Shown: positions 17,196 through 25,507, numbered from the stretch's first letter. The stretch: DNA of 64,000 bases from Actinomycetes bacterium (GCA_024637035.1 JAGXFW010000014.1:124001-188000); one strand, 5' to 3'. The notes: a model not told the origin generated them from the sequence alone. A program made the numbers and translations.

Positions 17196-17596
17196 CGCGC
17201 TGCCGCAGGGAGGTCGCGATCCTCGAAGGAGGGGCCGGTCCTTTGGAGGGAACGCTCTCCGCGGATGCCCAATCCCTCGGCAACCAAGCTGACGATCAAG
17301 GTGTTGAGTGAGACGCCTTCGTACCCGGCGCGGACCACCAGAGCCTCATGCATGGAGACGGGAACGCGCACGCGGAACTGACCGCTGAACACCGGCATCT
17401 CCAGGGGTGCGGGCACCTGGAGACCTTCTTCGCTCATCGCATCAACTAAGGCCTCCGCCGCCTGCTCCACTTCCCGGACCGCGTCCTCCGCGGTCTCGCC
17501 ACAAGCACTCAATCCCCTCAGTTCCGGAATCGTAGCCACGTAGCCGCCATCCTCGTTACTCCACATGAGGTTCACCGCATAGCGAAAGCGCATCAC
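17192..17596 (-). CDS. hicB: HicB-family antitoxin (HicB fold plus ribbon-helix-helix)
   Basis: 134 residues. N-terminal partly degraded RNase-H fold typical of HicB (FRYAVNLMWSNEDGGYVATIPELRGLSACGETAEDAVREVEQAAEAL), then a C-terminal ribbon-helix-helix segment (GQFRVRVPVSMHEALVVRAGYEGVSLNTLI) that should bind the operator. It neutralises the HicA ribonuclease and represses its own promoter. It overlaps both neighbours by 4 nt. Confidence 0.88.
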   Translation of the reverse strand: MMRFRYAVNLMWSNEDGGYVATIPELRGLSACGETAEDAVREVEQAAEALVDAMSEEGLQVPAPLEMPVFSGQFRVRVPVSMHEALVVRAGYEGVSLNTLIVSLVAEGLGIRGERSLQRTGPSFEDRDLPAAAR

Positions 17597-17847
17597 CGCT
17601 CCTTCAGAAGTCCGTACTCCTCGACGAGCGCTACCAACTGCCGCACCTGATATGGCTTCGCCTCGCCTCCTTGATTCTGCAGGTTCACAAGCACACCCCG
17701 ATAGTCTCGATGGCGGAAGATGTGATGTGATCCACTCACCCGCACTTCTACGAACCCGACCTCTTCCGCGAGCCGCACGATCTGGGTGAATCGAACATTC
17801 GCGGGGTTCCGGCGAACCCTCGCGTACAGCCGCAGGACATCAACCAT
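17593..17847 (-). CDS. hicA: HicA-family mRNA interferase toxin
   Basis: 84 residues, first gene of the hicA-hicB-DUF2283 operon. The HicA/YcfA dsRBD-like fold carries the catalytic His in VSGSHHIFRHRDYRG, followed by VNLQNQGGEAKPYQVRQLVALVEEYGLL. HicA cleaves mRNA on translation arrest when HicB is degraded. A 15-20 residue N-terminal extension (MVDVLRLYARVRRNPANVRF) precedes the usual start, typical of this subgroup. Paired 11-bp repeats lie just upstream. Confidence 0.88.
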   Translation of the reverse strand: MVDVLRLYARVRRNPANVRFTQIVRLAEEVGFVEVRVSGSHHIFRHRDYRGVLVNLQNQGGEAKPYQVRQLVALVEEYGLLKER

Positions 17848-17857
17848 GGGTATGGAT

Positions 17858-17880
17858 CATATGGTACCGCATATGGTACC
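17858..17880 (-). promoter_or_regulatory. Direct-repeat operator of the hicAB operon
   Basis: CATATGGTACC occurs twice in tandem (17858-17868 and 17870-17880), one base apart, 11 bp upstream of the hicA start. Each half contains the partial palindromes CATATG and GGTACC. The 12-bp spacing is what a ribbon-helix-helix antitoxin dimer pair could bind. Inference from position and repeat only. Confidence 0.65.
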
Positions 17881-18022
17881 ACTGAGCAAACTCTGATGTG
17901 CCACGACCGTCTCTCCCCCCCTCGACTCGAGGGATGTCGCATGGTCACCGAGCAATCGCGCTGGATAGATCATCGCGCCCGAAAGCCCCCGTGTCCCTCA
18001 GACCTTGGTCCCATCTTGGCAG

Positions 18023-18036
18023 CGAACAAATGTTCG
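18023..18036 (+). promoter_or_regulatory. LexA (SOS) box 1 of dnaE2
   Basis: CGAACAAATGTTCG is a perfect-arm match to the Gram-positive LexA box CGAAC-N4-GTTCG, 117 bases before the first in-frame start codon of the polymerase gene. Confidence 0.8.
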
Positions 18037-18090
18037 TATACACTACGCCTCCCCCCACTTCTGTCCGAGGGGATCGGTACAGTGTTCTAG

Positions 18091-18104
18091 CGAACATACG
18101 TTCA
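18091..18104 (+). promoter_or_regulatory. LexA (SOS) box 2 of dnaE2
   Basis: CGAACATACGTTCA matches the LexA box except for the last base. Two boxes 68 bp apart (6.5 helical turns) suggest tight SOS repression of the polymerase gene. Confidence 0.8.
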
Positions 18105-18139
18105 CACTAGGGAGCAACATACGATGCATTTTCTGATAA

Positions 18140-21100
18140 TTGCACGTTTCCTTGCTATGCCGTCGAACCGGTCGTGAGAGCCTCGACATACACGTGTGGA
18201 ACCCGACTGTGAGCGGCGCCGGGCTGAACGATCTCCCGATCCGGCGCATCCCGCCCAGTCATGACTACATCCGGCGCGACGGCACGGGGCCCAAGGACGG
18301 CTGGGCCCGCGGCCCGGCGGACCCCGGGCCGGCTCCCACCCGCGACGCCACCCCTCCCACGCCGGGCGCAGGCCCCACCAGCCACCGACCGCCGCGGAAG
18401 GATGACAGCGCTCCGCCCCCCCACGACGATCACCCTCCCGGCGACTCAGGCACCGGGTCTCACGGTGGCACCGCGGCCGCCCCGTTCGTGCACCTGCACG
18501 TGCACTCCAACTTCAGCTTCCTCGACGGAGGCAGCCGCATCGATGAGTTGGTCGAGCGGGCGGTGGAGTTGGGGCAGCCCGCCCTCGCCCTCACCGATCA
18601 CGACGGCCTCTACAGCGCCGTGCGCTTCGCCAAGGCCTGCCTGCGCCGCGGCGTGCATCCCATCTTCGGGGTCGAGGTGTGCGTGGAACCTCTGGCGGGG
18701 GAACCTCCCGCCGGCGGTGACACAGCGATGCCATCCGACGAGAGTGGCGACGCCCCGCCTCTCTCCAGCCCTCAGCACCCCTACCACCTGGTGCTGCTCG
18801 CCGAGAGCCGCGAGGGCTACGCCAATCTCTGCCGATTGGTCTCCGCCGCCCACCTGGCGATCCCCGAGCGCGACCGTCCCCCCACCCTCACCGCCGCCCA
18901 GTTACGCGAACGGCGCGAGGGCGTCATCTGCCTCACGGGATGCCGTCAGGGAGAGGTGGGCCGCCTGGTCGACGCCGGCCGCGATGACGAAGCCCGCCGC
19001 GCCCTCGGTGTGCTCCGCGACATCTACGGCTCCGACCACCTCTTCGTCGAGGTGCAGCACTTCGGCTACCAACCGCATCGAGAGGCCGAGGCCGGTCAGC
19101 ACGGAGCCTCCGTCTACCACAAGGAGCGCGGCGAAGACGGGCGTCTGCGCCATTTCCGCGACGACGGCCGCCCCGCGGGCGGCGGCGCCTCGGGTGGAGC
19201 CTCCGAGTGCCGAGCCCCCCGTGATCCCGGGAATCTGCGCCCACAGTCCCGCCGCGGATCCGGACCCGGCGACGACTTCCCTTCCGCCTATCGTGCAAGT
19301 CTATTGCGTCATCAGATATTTGCAACGTCTCGTGCATCCAAGGGGCGGACGGGTGCCCACACACGCCCTCGCCCCGACCTCCCCGAGGGTCATCCTCAGC
19401 GTCTAAACCCCGCCGATTACGACGTAGGCTTCCATCCCGAGGGTCCCGCCTGGGCCCTGGCCTGCTTCACCTACTGCGACCGATTACTGCAACTGGCCCG
19501 GGAATACGGCCTCCCCGCTCTCCTCACCACCGACGCCCACTACGCCCGGCCCGACGATCGGGCCACGCACCTGGTCTGCCGCGCCGCCGGTCGCGACCAG
19601 CCGCTCTCCGGCTACCCCCCCACCGTGCCGGGAGTCTGCTGCCTTCGCCCTCGAGCTGAACTGGAGGTCGAGCTTCAGCCCCTCATCGACTTGCATTGTC
19701 ATTGCATTGCAACTTCTGTTGCAGTTTCGAGTGATGAGGAAGGCGCGGGAGGGATGGCGGCGGAGGCGGGTAGTGGCGGTGCCGACTCAGAGCCGGCGGA
19801 TAGAGTGGCGGTGGGCGTGGCGGCGCACCCGGGCCCACCCCTCCTCCTTGACTCCCCCCTCGACATCCCCGCCCGGATCGCCTCCCGCTGCCAGGTGGAT
19901 CTCGAACTCGGCACCTACCACTTCCCCGAGGTGGCTCTCCCTCCCGATGAGACCGCTTACTCCCTCCTGGCCAAGCGCTGCTTCCGGGGCATCGAGCGCT
20001 TCTACCGGCCGGTGCCGCCCCGGGCGGTGGAGCTCCTCGACCACGAACTCGCCATGATCGAGCAGATGGGCTTCGCCCACTACTTCCTGGTGGTGCACGA
20101 CATCGTGCGCTGGGCCCGGGCCCGGGGCATCGCCTGTTCGGGACGGGGGTCGGCCGGCAACTCCCTGGTGTGTCACGTGCTCGACATCACCGCCTCGGAG
20201 CCCATCCGTCACAACCTGCTCTTCGAACGGTTCCTCAACCCGAACCGCCGCGAGATGCCCGACATCGACGTGGATTTCTGCAGCACCCGCCGCGACGAGG
20301 TGATCGACCACATCTACGAGACCTTCGGCGAGAACAACGTGGCCGTGGTGGCCAACGTCAACACTATGTCGCCGCGCGTGGCCGTGCGCATCGTCGCCGA
20401 GGCGGTGGGCTTCGCTCCCACCGAGATCAACACCCTCGCCAAGAACGTGCCCCGCCACGGCGACGCCGCCAAGATGCGCGACTACCTGGCCGGCGAGTGG
20501 CCCGAGCTGGCCGAGAGCCCGCTGCAGGACGAGTCCAGCTACGGACCCCTGCTCGACCTAGTGGCGCGCCTCGACGGCTACCCCATCCACCTGGGCACGC
20601 ACCTGGGGGGCTTCGTCATCGCCGACAAGCCCATCACCTACTACGCCCCCCTGCAGTGGGCGGCCAAGGGGGTGGCGGTGGTGCAGCTGAACAAGGACGA
20701 CGTGGCCGACCTCGGCTTGGTCAAGATGGACATCCTCGGCCTGCGCACCCACTCGGCCGTCTCGGAGACGGTGCACATCGTGCGTCGGCGCACCGGCCTC
20801 ACACTCGACCCCTACGCCCTCACCCCCGCCGACCCCGCCGCCTACGAGATCATCTCGAACGGCGGCTCCATCGGCCTCTTCCAGCTGGAGTCGGCCGGTC
20901 AGCGCAACCTGGCCTCGCGCCTGCAGGAGCGCACCTTCGACGACATCATCGCCGCCATCGCCCTCTACCGTCCCGGCCCGCTGGAGGCCGAGATGATCGG
21001 TCCCTTCATCGACCGCCGTTGGGGATACGAGGAGGTCAGCCTGCCCCACCCCTCCCTGGCGGAGGCTCTGGGCGACACCTACGGGGTCATCCTCTACCAG

Positions 21101-22948
21101 GAGCAGGTGCTCCGCGTGGCTCAGCTGGTGGCCGGGTTCACTCCCGCCGAGGGCGACTCCCTACGCCGCGCCATGACCCGCGAGAAGAGCCGCGAGGAGA
21201 TGGCCAAGATCGGCGCCACCTTCGTGCACCACGCTATGGCCCGCGACGTGCCCGAGGAGGCGGCCCGCGAGGTCTTCCGCCAGCTGGAGGGCTTCGCCGC
21301 CTACGGTTTCAACAAGAGCCACTCGGTGTGCTTCGCCGTCATCAGTTACGCCACCGCCTACTTGAAGGCCCACTACCCGGCCGAGTTCCTCTGCGCCGTG
21401 CAGAACAACCAGCCCATGGGCTTCTACACCCCGCGCACGGTGCTCAACGACGCCCGCCGCTTCGGCCTCGCGGTGCGCCCCTTGGACATCAACCTCTCCG
21501 GGCGAGGCTTCACCGTGGAAGACGAGGAGCCCCCCGACCCCCGCGTCTACGACCCCTTCCTCCCCGCCTGGACCGCCGCCCACGACTGGGGCCTCACTCC
21601 CGCCGACCTGGCCGACCTCGAGACCGTACACGGCGAAGGCGGAGTCGGCGAGCCCATGCAGGCAGGAGGAGCTTCTTTTCTTCTCAAGAATGATGCGTTG
21701 CCGGCGCCGGCAACCACGCCACCCACCCCGGCCGAGCCACCGCCCGCGACCGGAGGCCACGCCACCCTCGCCACGAACGCCACCCCCGCCACGAACGCCA
21801 CCCCAGCCACGAACAGCGACCCTCACCCCGGTGATCCCCACCCCGGCGATCTCATCCTCCCCCACGCCGACCGCGCCCGGGCTCGGGCCGGGGTGGCCCC
21901 CGACGCCTGCCTGGCTCCGGAGGGAGCCCTCGCTCCCGGCGCGGGCCAGGCCCTGCGGGTGGGTCTGCGCTACCTCAAGCAGATGTCGGAGCGAGCCCTC
22001 CGGGCCATCGAGGAGGAGCGCCGCTTCGCCCCCTTCGCGAACTTCGAAGATTTCTATCTGCGCACCCGCGTGGAGTATCCGGTGGCCGAGAACCTGATCC
22101 GGGTGGGCGCCTTCGACTCGCTCGAACCCGATCGCACCGAGCTCCTCTGGCGCCTGCCTCTGCTCCACGACCGCCGCGAGGCGCTCGCCGCCGGCGGAGG
22201 CGGCAACCGGGGGCAGCTGCGGGCCTTCTTCTCCGAGCCGGTACGCTCAGGGCTCACCCGCGACTGGACCACCGAGGACAAGGTGCGCGTCGAGCTCGAA
22301 CTCCTGGGGCTCACCGTCACCTGCCACCCCCTCGATCTCTACCGGGAGCAGCTGGACGCCCTGGGCGTCACCCCCAGCTACGGCCTGCCCACCCTGGGCG
22401 ACGAGGTGCCGGTGACCGTGGCCGGCGTCTACGAGCGAGCCCAGAACCCCTGGATGCGCTCCGGCCGGCGCACCATGTTCCTCACCCTCGAGGATGCCTA
22501 CGGCCTCTTCGAATGCGTGGTCTTCGAGAGCAAACTGGCGAGGTACGCCCCGGTGGTGGCCCGCGCCACCTACTTCCTCGTCCGCGGCCGCCTGCAGAAC
22601 AACCGCAAGCGCGGCCTGGCCATCGTGGTGGAGGAGATCCGCGACCTGGAGGAGGTGCTCACCGGCATGCAGCAACGGGCGGCTGCCGCAGCCGCCAAGA
22701 TGGTGTCCATGACGGCCGGCGCCGGGACCGCCGGGACGGAGGGCGCGAACCTCACCTCAGACAAGCGGCCCGCCCGCCTCGGCCAGATCGTGGAACGGCC
22801 CACCTTCGCCGAGCACAAGCTCCTGGTGGCGGAACGCAAACAGACCCGCGTCGGCCACGAGCCGGAGGTCTACGGGCTGGGCACCAGCGACGGGAGGAAG
22901 CGGCCGCCCGGCGCAGGGACGTCGGCTATACCCAAGAAGGTGGGGTGA
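18140..22948 (+). CDS. dnaE2: Error-prone DNA polymerase III alpha subunit, DnaE2 type, with large insertions
   Basis: Translesion polymerase of the SOS response. Order: low-complexity N-terminus (about 115 residues), PHP domain (VHLHVHSNFSFLDGG, LALTDHDGLYSA), polymerase core with GRGSAGNSLVCHVLDI and the catalytic PDIDVDFCSTRRDEV, EKSREEMAKIG, FNKSHSVCFAVISYATAYLK, and the DnaE2-typical QPMGFYTPRTVLNDARRFG. A helix-hairpin-helix region and C-terminal OB fold (VTVAGVYERAQNPWMRSGRR) follow. At 1602 residues it is about 500 longer than usual DnaE2 because of three inserts: within PHP (near 19150-19420), near 19700-19850, and an Ala/Thr/Pro/Asn repeat near 21690-21870. The true start is unclear (TTG 18140, GTG 18194 or 18209); none has a good ribosome binding site. 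Confidence 0.9.
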   Translation: MHVSLLCRRTGRESLDIHVWNPTVSGAGLNDLPIRRIPPSHDYIRRDGTGPKDGWARGPADPGPAPTRDATPPTPGAGPTSHRPPRKDDSAPPPHDDHPPGDSGTGSHGGTAAAPFVHLHVHSNFSFLDGGSRIDELVERAVELGQPALALTDHDGLYSAVRFAKACLRRGVHPIFGVEVCVEPLAGEPPAGGDTAMPSDESGDAPPLSSPQHPYHLVLLAESREGYANLCRLVSAAHLAIPERDRPPTLTAAQLRERREGVICLTGCRQGEVGRLVDAGRDDEARRALGVLRDIYGSDHLFVEVQHFGYQPHREAEAGQHGASVYHKERGEDGRLRHFRDDGRPAGGGASGGASECRAPRDPGNLRPQSRRGSGPGDDFPSAYRASLLRHQIFATSRASKGRTGAHTRPRPDLPEGHPQRLNPADYDVGFHPEGPAWALACFTYCDRLLQLAREYGLPALLTTDAHYARPDDRATHLVCRAAGRDQPLSGYPPTVPGVCCLRPRAELEVELQPLIDLHCHCIATSVAVSSDEEGAGGMAAEAGSGGADSEPADRVAVGVAAHPGPPLLLDSPLDIPARIASRCQVDLELGTYHFPEVALPPDETAYSLLAKRCFRGIERFYRPVPPRAVELLDHELAMIEQMGFAHYFLVVHDIVRWARARGIACSGRGSAGNSLVCHVLDITASEPIRHNLLFERFLNPNRREMPDIDVDFCSTRRDEVIDHIYETFGENNVAVVANVNTMSPRVAVRIVAEAVGFAPTEINTLAKNVPRHGDAAKMRDYLAGEWPELAESPLQDESSYGPLLDLVARLDGYPIHLGTHLGGFVIADKPITYYAPLQWAAKGVAVVQLNKDDVADLGLVKMDILGLRTHSAVSETVHIVRRRTGLTLDPYALTPADPAAYEIISNGGSIGLFQLESAGQRNLASRLQERTFDDIIAAIALYRPGPLEAEMIGPFIDRRWGYEEVSLPHPSLAEALGDTYGVILYQEQVLRVAQLVAGFTPAEGDSLRRAMTREKSREEMAKIGATFVHHAMARDVPEEAAREVFRQLEGFAAYGFNKSHSVCFAVISYATAYLKAHYPAEFLCAVQNNQPMGFYTPRTVLNDARRFGLAVRPLDINLSGRGFTVEDEEPPDPRVYDPFLPAWTAAHDWGLTPADLADLETVHGEGGVGEPMQAGGASFLLKNDALPAPATTPPTPAEPPPATGGHATLATNATPATNATPATNSDPHPGDPHPGDLILPHADRARARAGVAPDACLAPEGALAPGAGQALRVGLRYLKQMSERALRAIEEERRFAPFANFEDFYLRTRVEYPVAENLIRVGAFDSLEPDRTELLWRLPLLHDRREALAAGGGGNRGQLRAFFSEPVRSGLTRDWTTEDKVRVELELLGLTVTCHPLDLYREQLDALGVTPSYGLPTLGDEVPVTVAGVYERAQNPWMRSGRRTMFLTLEDAYGLFECVVFESKLARYAPVVARATYFLVRGRLQNNRKRGLAIVVEEIRDLEEVLTGMQQRAAAAAAKMVSMTAGAGTAGTEGANLTSDKRPARLGQIVERPTFAEHKLLVAERKQTRVGHEPEVYGLGTSDGRKRPPGAGTSAIPKKVG

Positions 22949-23016
22949 ACCTCCGCGCACCGGTCCTACGTGCCGCTCGGCCGAGCTCCCGTGCGTTAGG
23001 ACGCAGAAGAGATCAC

Positions 23017-23352
23017 CTAGGGAGAAGGAGCGAGGGGCCCGAGGGCAGCACCCAGTGCCGGCAGGTCTCGAGCAATAGTCATCCACACTTCCTGGAGATC
23101 GACGTCGTCGTATCCGTGAATGAGCTTGTCGCGCATGCCGGCTATCAGCTTCCACGGCACTTGAGGATGCTCCGACTTGAAGCCGGTCGAGAGGCGCTTG
23201 ACCGCCTCACCGATCACAAGGAGCTGATGAAGGACCGCGGACTGCGTCTTGACGTCCTCTAGGAAGGCCGCCTCGGTCATCCCGTCCACGAACTCCTGCG
23301 CAAGGAGGGTCGCCCGGACGACGTCTAGGAGAACGGCCTCATCTCGCGGCAT
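23017..23352 (-). CDS. hepT: HepT-like ribonuclease toxin (DUF86)
   Basis: 111 residues from ATG 23352, overlapping the upstream nucleotidyltransferase gene by 14 bases. The all-helical HEPN fold has the RNase motif R-x4-H-x-Y as RDKLIHGYDDVD, followed by the family ending VDLQEVWMTIARDLPALG. HepT cleaves RNA and is silenced when its partner MntA adenylylates the Tyr in that motif (shown for characterised HepT/MntA pairs). Toxin second, antitoxin first, as usual for the pair. Confidence 0.9.
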   Translation of the reverse strand: MPRDEAVLLDVVRATLLAQEFVDGMTEAAFLEDVKTQSAVLHQLLVIGEAVKRLSTGFKSEHPQVPWKLIAGMRDKLIHGYDDVDLQEVWMTIARDLPALGAALGPLAPSP

Positions 23353-23653
23353 AGAACAGCTCAGCGGAGGAGAGGATCTCGTCACGCCGGATCCGGTTCG
23401 GACTGGCCTCCACAGCGCGCCGGCTGACCAAGTCGATATCGCGGCCTAGTATCGCGGACAGCTCGTGGGTCATGGCGATGTGGTCGAGCAAGCTCCAGTC
23501 GGCGCCTGGCTCGAACGTCACCAGGAGATCGATATCGCTGCCCGGTTGGAGATCACCTCGCGCCGCAGAGCCGAACAACGACAACTGCGTGATCCTCCAG
23601 GCCTCGCAAAACCGGACCAAGACATCATGGTCAATGTGATCGATGCCTATCAC
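23339..23653 (-). CDS. mntA: MntA-like minimal nucleotidyltransferase antitoxin
   Basis: 104 residues from GTG 23653 (GGCGAGG upstream). Polymerase-beta-type nucleotidyltransferase with the catalytic motif LFGSAARGDLQPGSDIDLLV (G-S-x10-D-x-D) and the later DIDLVSRR third acidic site. It should AMPylate HepT, encoded by the overlapping downstream gene. A longer frame upstream to 23920 has no family similarity and is probably not translated. Confidence 0.88.
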   Translation of the reverse strand: MIGIDHIDHDVLVRFCEAWRITQLSLFGSAARGDLQPGSDIDLLVTFEPGADWSLLDHIAMTHELSAILGRDIDLVSRRAVEASPNRIRRDEILSSAELFYAAR

Positions 23654-23780
23654 GATAGCCTCGCCACTACAGCTCTCCCCGGCATGAAGATATTCCCTTG
23701 CTCCAGAGCATTGTAGCGAAGGGGGTTGCGCGGAACAAAGCGGACGGTGTCCAAGCGCCTGGGGAGAGCTGGCGTAAGGT

Positions 23781-23993
23781 TCAGGAAACGGCGATGTACT
23801 CGGCTGACGCTCGCGACTCTGGGATTGGGAGCCGGTCCTCGCGGAGGCCTTCGACATGCATCTGAACGGCTTCGGCCATGCGCTGCCTGAGTACCTGACG
23901 TGAGCCGCCGGTGGCCACACACCCGGGGAGGTCGGGCGAATAGGCCGAATAGCCAGCCTCCACCTGCTCGATCACGATAAGGAACCTGTGCAT
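23781..23993 (-). CDS. Orphan HicB-like antitoxin
   Basis: 70 residues from ATG 23993 (AAAGGG upstream). HicB fold: MHRFLIVIEQVEAGYSAYSPDLPGCVATGGSRQVLRQRMAEAVQMHVEGLREDRLPIPES. No HicA lies on either side: upstream is a PIN toxin, downstream MntA/HepT. A longer TTG start at 24062 would overlap the PIN stop. It may be a solitary antitoxin or the leftover of a lost pair. Confidence 0.8.
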   Translation of the reverse strand: MHRFLIVIEQVEAGYSAYSPDLPGCVATGGSRQVLRQRMAEAVQMHVEGLREDRLPIPESRASAEYIAVS

Positions 23994-24058
23994 GGCTACC
24001 CTTTCTTCAGGCCGGCCTGCTTGAAAACGCTGGACGATCGACGGCGGTACCTCCTTGC

Positions 24059-24466
24059 TCAATCCAACCCCACCAAGAACTCCTCGGGCGTAACGGCCGC
24101 TACTGGCGAACCTGCGAAGTCACGCACATTGCGGGTCACGATCAGTGAAGATCCGTTGGATTCCGCAGCTGCCGCCACCACAGCATCCTCGAAATCGTCC
24201 CAACCAAGCGCCCGCGCCCGGATCAGTTCCTCCCGGCCAACGGGGGCAACACCGAAATGCGTGAGGAGCCAGTCCACCAACCGCTGCGCCGCCGAGGTGC
24301 TCTGGTACTTCTCCACAACGTAGTGCAGCGTGGTGAACACATGCGCGGGAAGGCTCGCATCGACCTGCCGCCGAACGATGCGGTCAAGCACAGCGGCGGA
24401 CGCGGAGTAGTGGGGCTCACTCTTCTGGATGACATCCAGAACTATGTTCAGATCGACGAGGATCAT
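24059..24466 (-). CDS. PIN-domain ribonuclease toxin (VapC-like)
   Basis: 135 residues. PIN fold with the first acidic residue in MILVDLNIVLDVIQ (family usually DTN; here DLN), an internal Glu around RLVDWLLTHFGV, the acidic pair WDDFEDAVVAAAAES and the final RNVRDF. It belongs to the PIN_3 subgroup that pairs with small ribbon-helix-helix antitoxins. Its start overlaps the antitoxin stop by 4 nt. Confidence 0.88.
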   Translation of the reverse strand: MILVDLNIVLDVIQKSEPHYSASAAVLDRIVRRQVDASLPAHVFTTLHYVVEKYQSTSAAQRLVDWLLTHFGVAPVGREELIRARALGWDDFEDAVVAAAAESNGSSLIVTRNVRDFAGSPVAAVTPEEFLVGLD

Positions 24467-24708
24467 CGAGAGTGCTTGACCAGCTGGTGACGGCGATGCT
24501 CATCCTCCACGTCGATGTCACTCGGAACAAGGCCGGTGATCTCGTCCAACGCCGGGGACGGCGAATAGTTTTCGAGTTCGCGCATACGCCGCAGATACCG
24601 ATCGATCACCTCGGTCACGGTCAGGCCGTGCGCACGTGCGTAGTCTTTGACGAATCTCACGTCACGCTGAGGCAGGCGGATGGTCAGTTTCACGGTATCA
24701 GCCGGCAT
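24463..24708 (-). CDS. Ribbon-helix-helix antitoxin paired with PIN toxin
   Basis: 81 residues. N-terminal ribbon-helix-helix pattern VKLTIRLPQRDVRFVKDYARAHGLTVTEVIDRYLRRM, resembling DUF6364 antitoxins, then an acidic toxin-binding tail (SDIDVEDEHRRHQ). AGGAGG lies just before ATG 24708. The promoter has a consensus TATAAT and flanking direct repeats (separate entry), fitting autoregulation. Confidence 0.85.
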   Translation of the reverse strand: MPADTVKLTIRLPQRDVRFVKDYARAHGLTVTEVIDRYLRRMRELENYSPSPALDEITGLVPSDIDVEDEHRRHQLVKHSR

Positions 24709-24727
24709 CGGACCTCCTCGTACGGCT

Positions 24728-24781
24728 CACTTGACCTGATTATACGGCACCCAGCAGGACGGCGCATCCCGCACTTGACCT
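24728..24781 (-). promoter_or_regulatory. Promoter with flanking AGGTCAAGTG repeats
   Basis: On the minus strand a perfect -10 TATAAT (24744-24739) lies between two copies of AGGTCAAGTG (24737-24728 and 24781-24772), 44 bp apart. The inner copy lies between the -10 and the ribosome binding site of the antitoxin gene, so both are placed to be operator half-sites. Confidence 0.6.
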
Positions 24782-25215
24782 CATGCAACAAGCGGGTTCC
24801 GCACCTTGAGGGCGGGGAACCGGCCGAAGTCCCGATCCGCGGTCCACAACTCCCGCACCCCGTGATGCAGACAGACGGCGGCCACGCGGGCGTCATGCAC
24901 GAGCGGGCCCGCGATCCTGCCCCCCAGCGCGACCTCCTGCAACACGTCCCAGTATCCTCGAGCCTCGCCGAGCATGACCACACTGGGCGACTCCATCCAG
25001 GCGGCCACCTGATCCAACGCCTGATCGAGTGGTGTGGGGGGCAGGAAGATGCGCGGGTGCGTCACCACCGCGAGGAACTCGTGTACACATGACCAGGTGA
25101 GCGCCCAGGGATCCGAACCCTCCGCCAGACGACGCAGACACTCCGACGCTGGCTCGAACCACTCGCTGTCCGCTCGGTGGGCGTACACCAGGAGGTTGGT
25201 GTCTATCGCGATCAC
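24781..25215 (-). CDS. vapC: PIN-domain toxin (VapC family, TA-system VapC)
   Basis: 144 residues from GTG 25215, overlapping the antitoxin stop (GTGA). PIN residues: MIAIDTNLLVYAH (start read as Met), Glu in WSCVHEFLAVVTHPRIF, GPLVHDARVAAVC (acidic Asp) and WTADRDFGRFP. The THPRIFLPPTPLDQA segment marks a VapC subgroup seen again at 28.4 kb. It probably cleaves tRNA or rRNA as other VapC proteins do; the target is unknown. Confidence 0.9.
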   Translation of the reverse strand: MIAIDTNLLVYAHRADSEWFEPASECLRRLAEGSDPWALTWSCVHEFLAVVTHPRIFLPPTPLDQALDQVAAWMESPSVVMLGEARGYWDVLQEVALGGRIAGPLVHDARVAAVCLHHGVRELWTADRDFGRFPALKVRNPLVA

Positions 25216-25457
25216 TCGCCGCGCCCCTGATAGATGAGGCCCCTGATCTGGTCCCACCGCTCGAGTTCGACACCCGGCTGCACCCCGTCCCCCCGAAAGT
25301 GGACGGAGCGCAGCTTGAACCCGGCCGGTCGACTGTGCTGCTCGACCACAAGGCGCAGCCCCTCCTCGACAAGGCGCCTCAGAGTGGTGCCCTCTTCGGC
25401 CGCGACTGTCTTGGCTTGTTCAAGCAGGGGAGTCGGGATATCGATGGTAGTCTTCAT
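25212..25457 (-). CDS. vapB: VapB-type antitoxin (DUF2191-like), master copy
   Basis: 81 residues from ATG 25457 with AGGA upstream. Ribbon-helix-helix start MKTTIDIPTPLLEQAKTVAAEEGTTLRRLVEEGLRLVVEQ, then the toxin-binding tail FRGDGVQPGVELERWDQI. It is coupled to the VapC downstream. A nearly identical copy without a toxin lies at 27220-27510. Confidence 0.9.
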   Translation of the reverse strand: MKTTIDIPTPLLEQAKTVAAEEGTTLRRLVEEGLRLVVEQHSRPAGFKLRSVHFRGDGVQPGVELERWDQIRGLIYQGRGE

Positions 25458-25480
25458 ATTCCTAACCATATCACGACTAC
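25213..25480. repeat. Duplicated vapB segment, copy A
   Basis: About 265 bp running from the vapB stop region through the gene and about 25 bp of its promoter is repeated at 27267-27535 with scattered substitutions only. The similarity breaks inside the stop codon on one side and about 25 bp upstream of the start on the other. Confidence 0.85.
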
Positions 25481-25507
25481 TGGGTCGACTGCACCGGGCG
25501 AGAGGGC

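Noticed and set aside
15738-17381. 547-codon plus-strand frame across the exporter and hicB region
   Set aside because: Arg-rich out-of-frame translation of the MFS gene running into the reverse of hicAB; no family similarity.
18124-18177. 17-codon ATG frame (MHFLIIARF...) before dnaE2 as a leader peptide or the true start
   Set aside because: It is out of frame with the polymerase and its ribosome binding site is poorly spaced (GGGAG nine bases away). Not enough to call it a gene.
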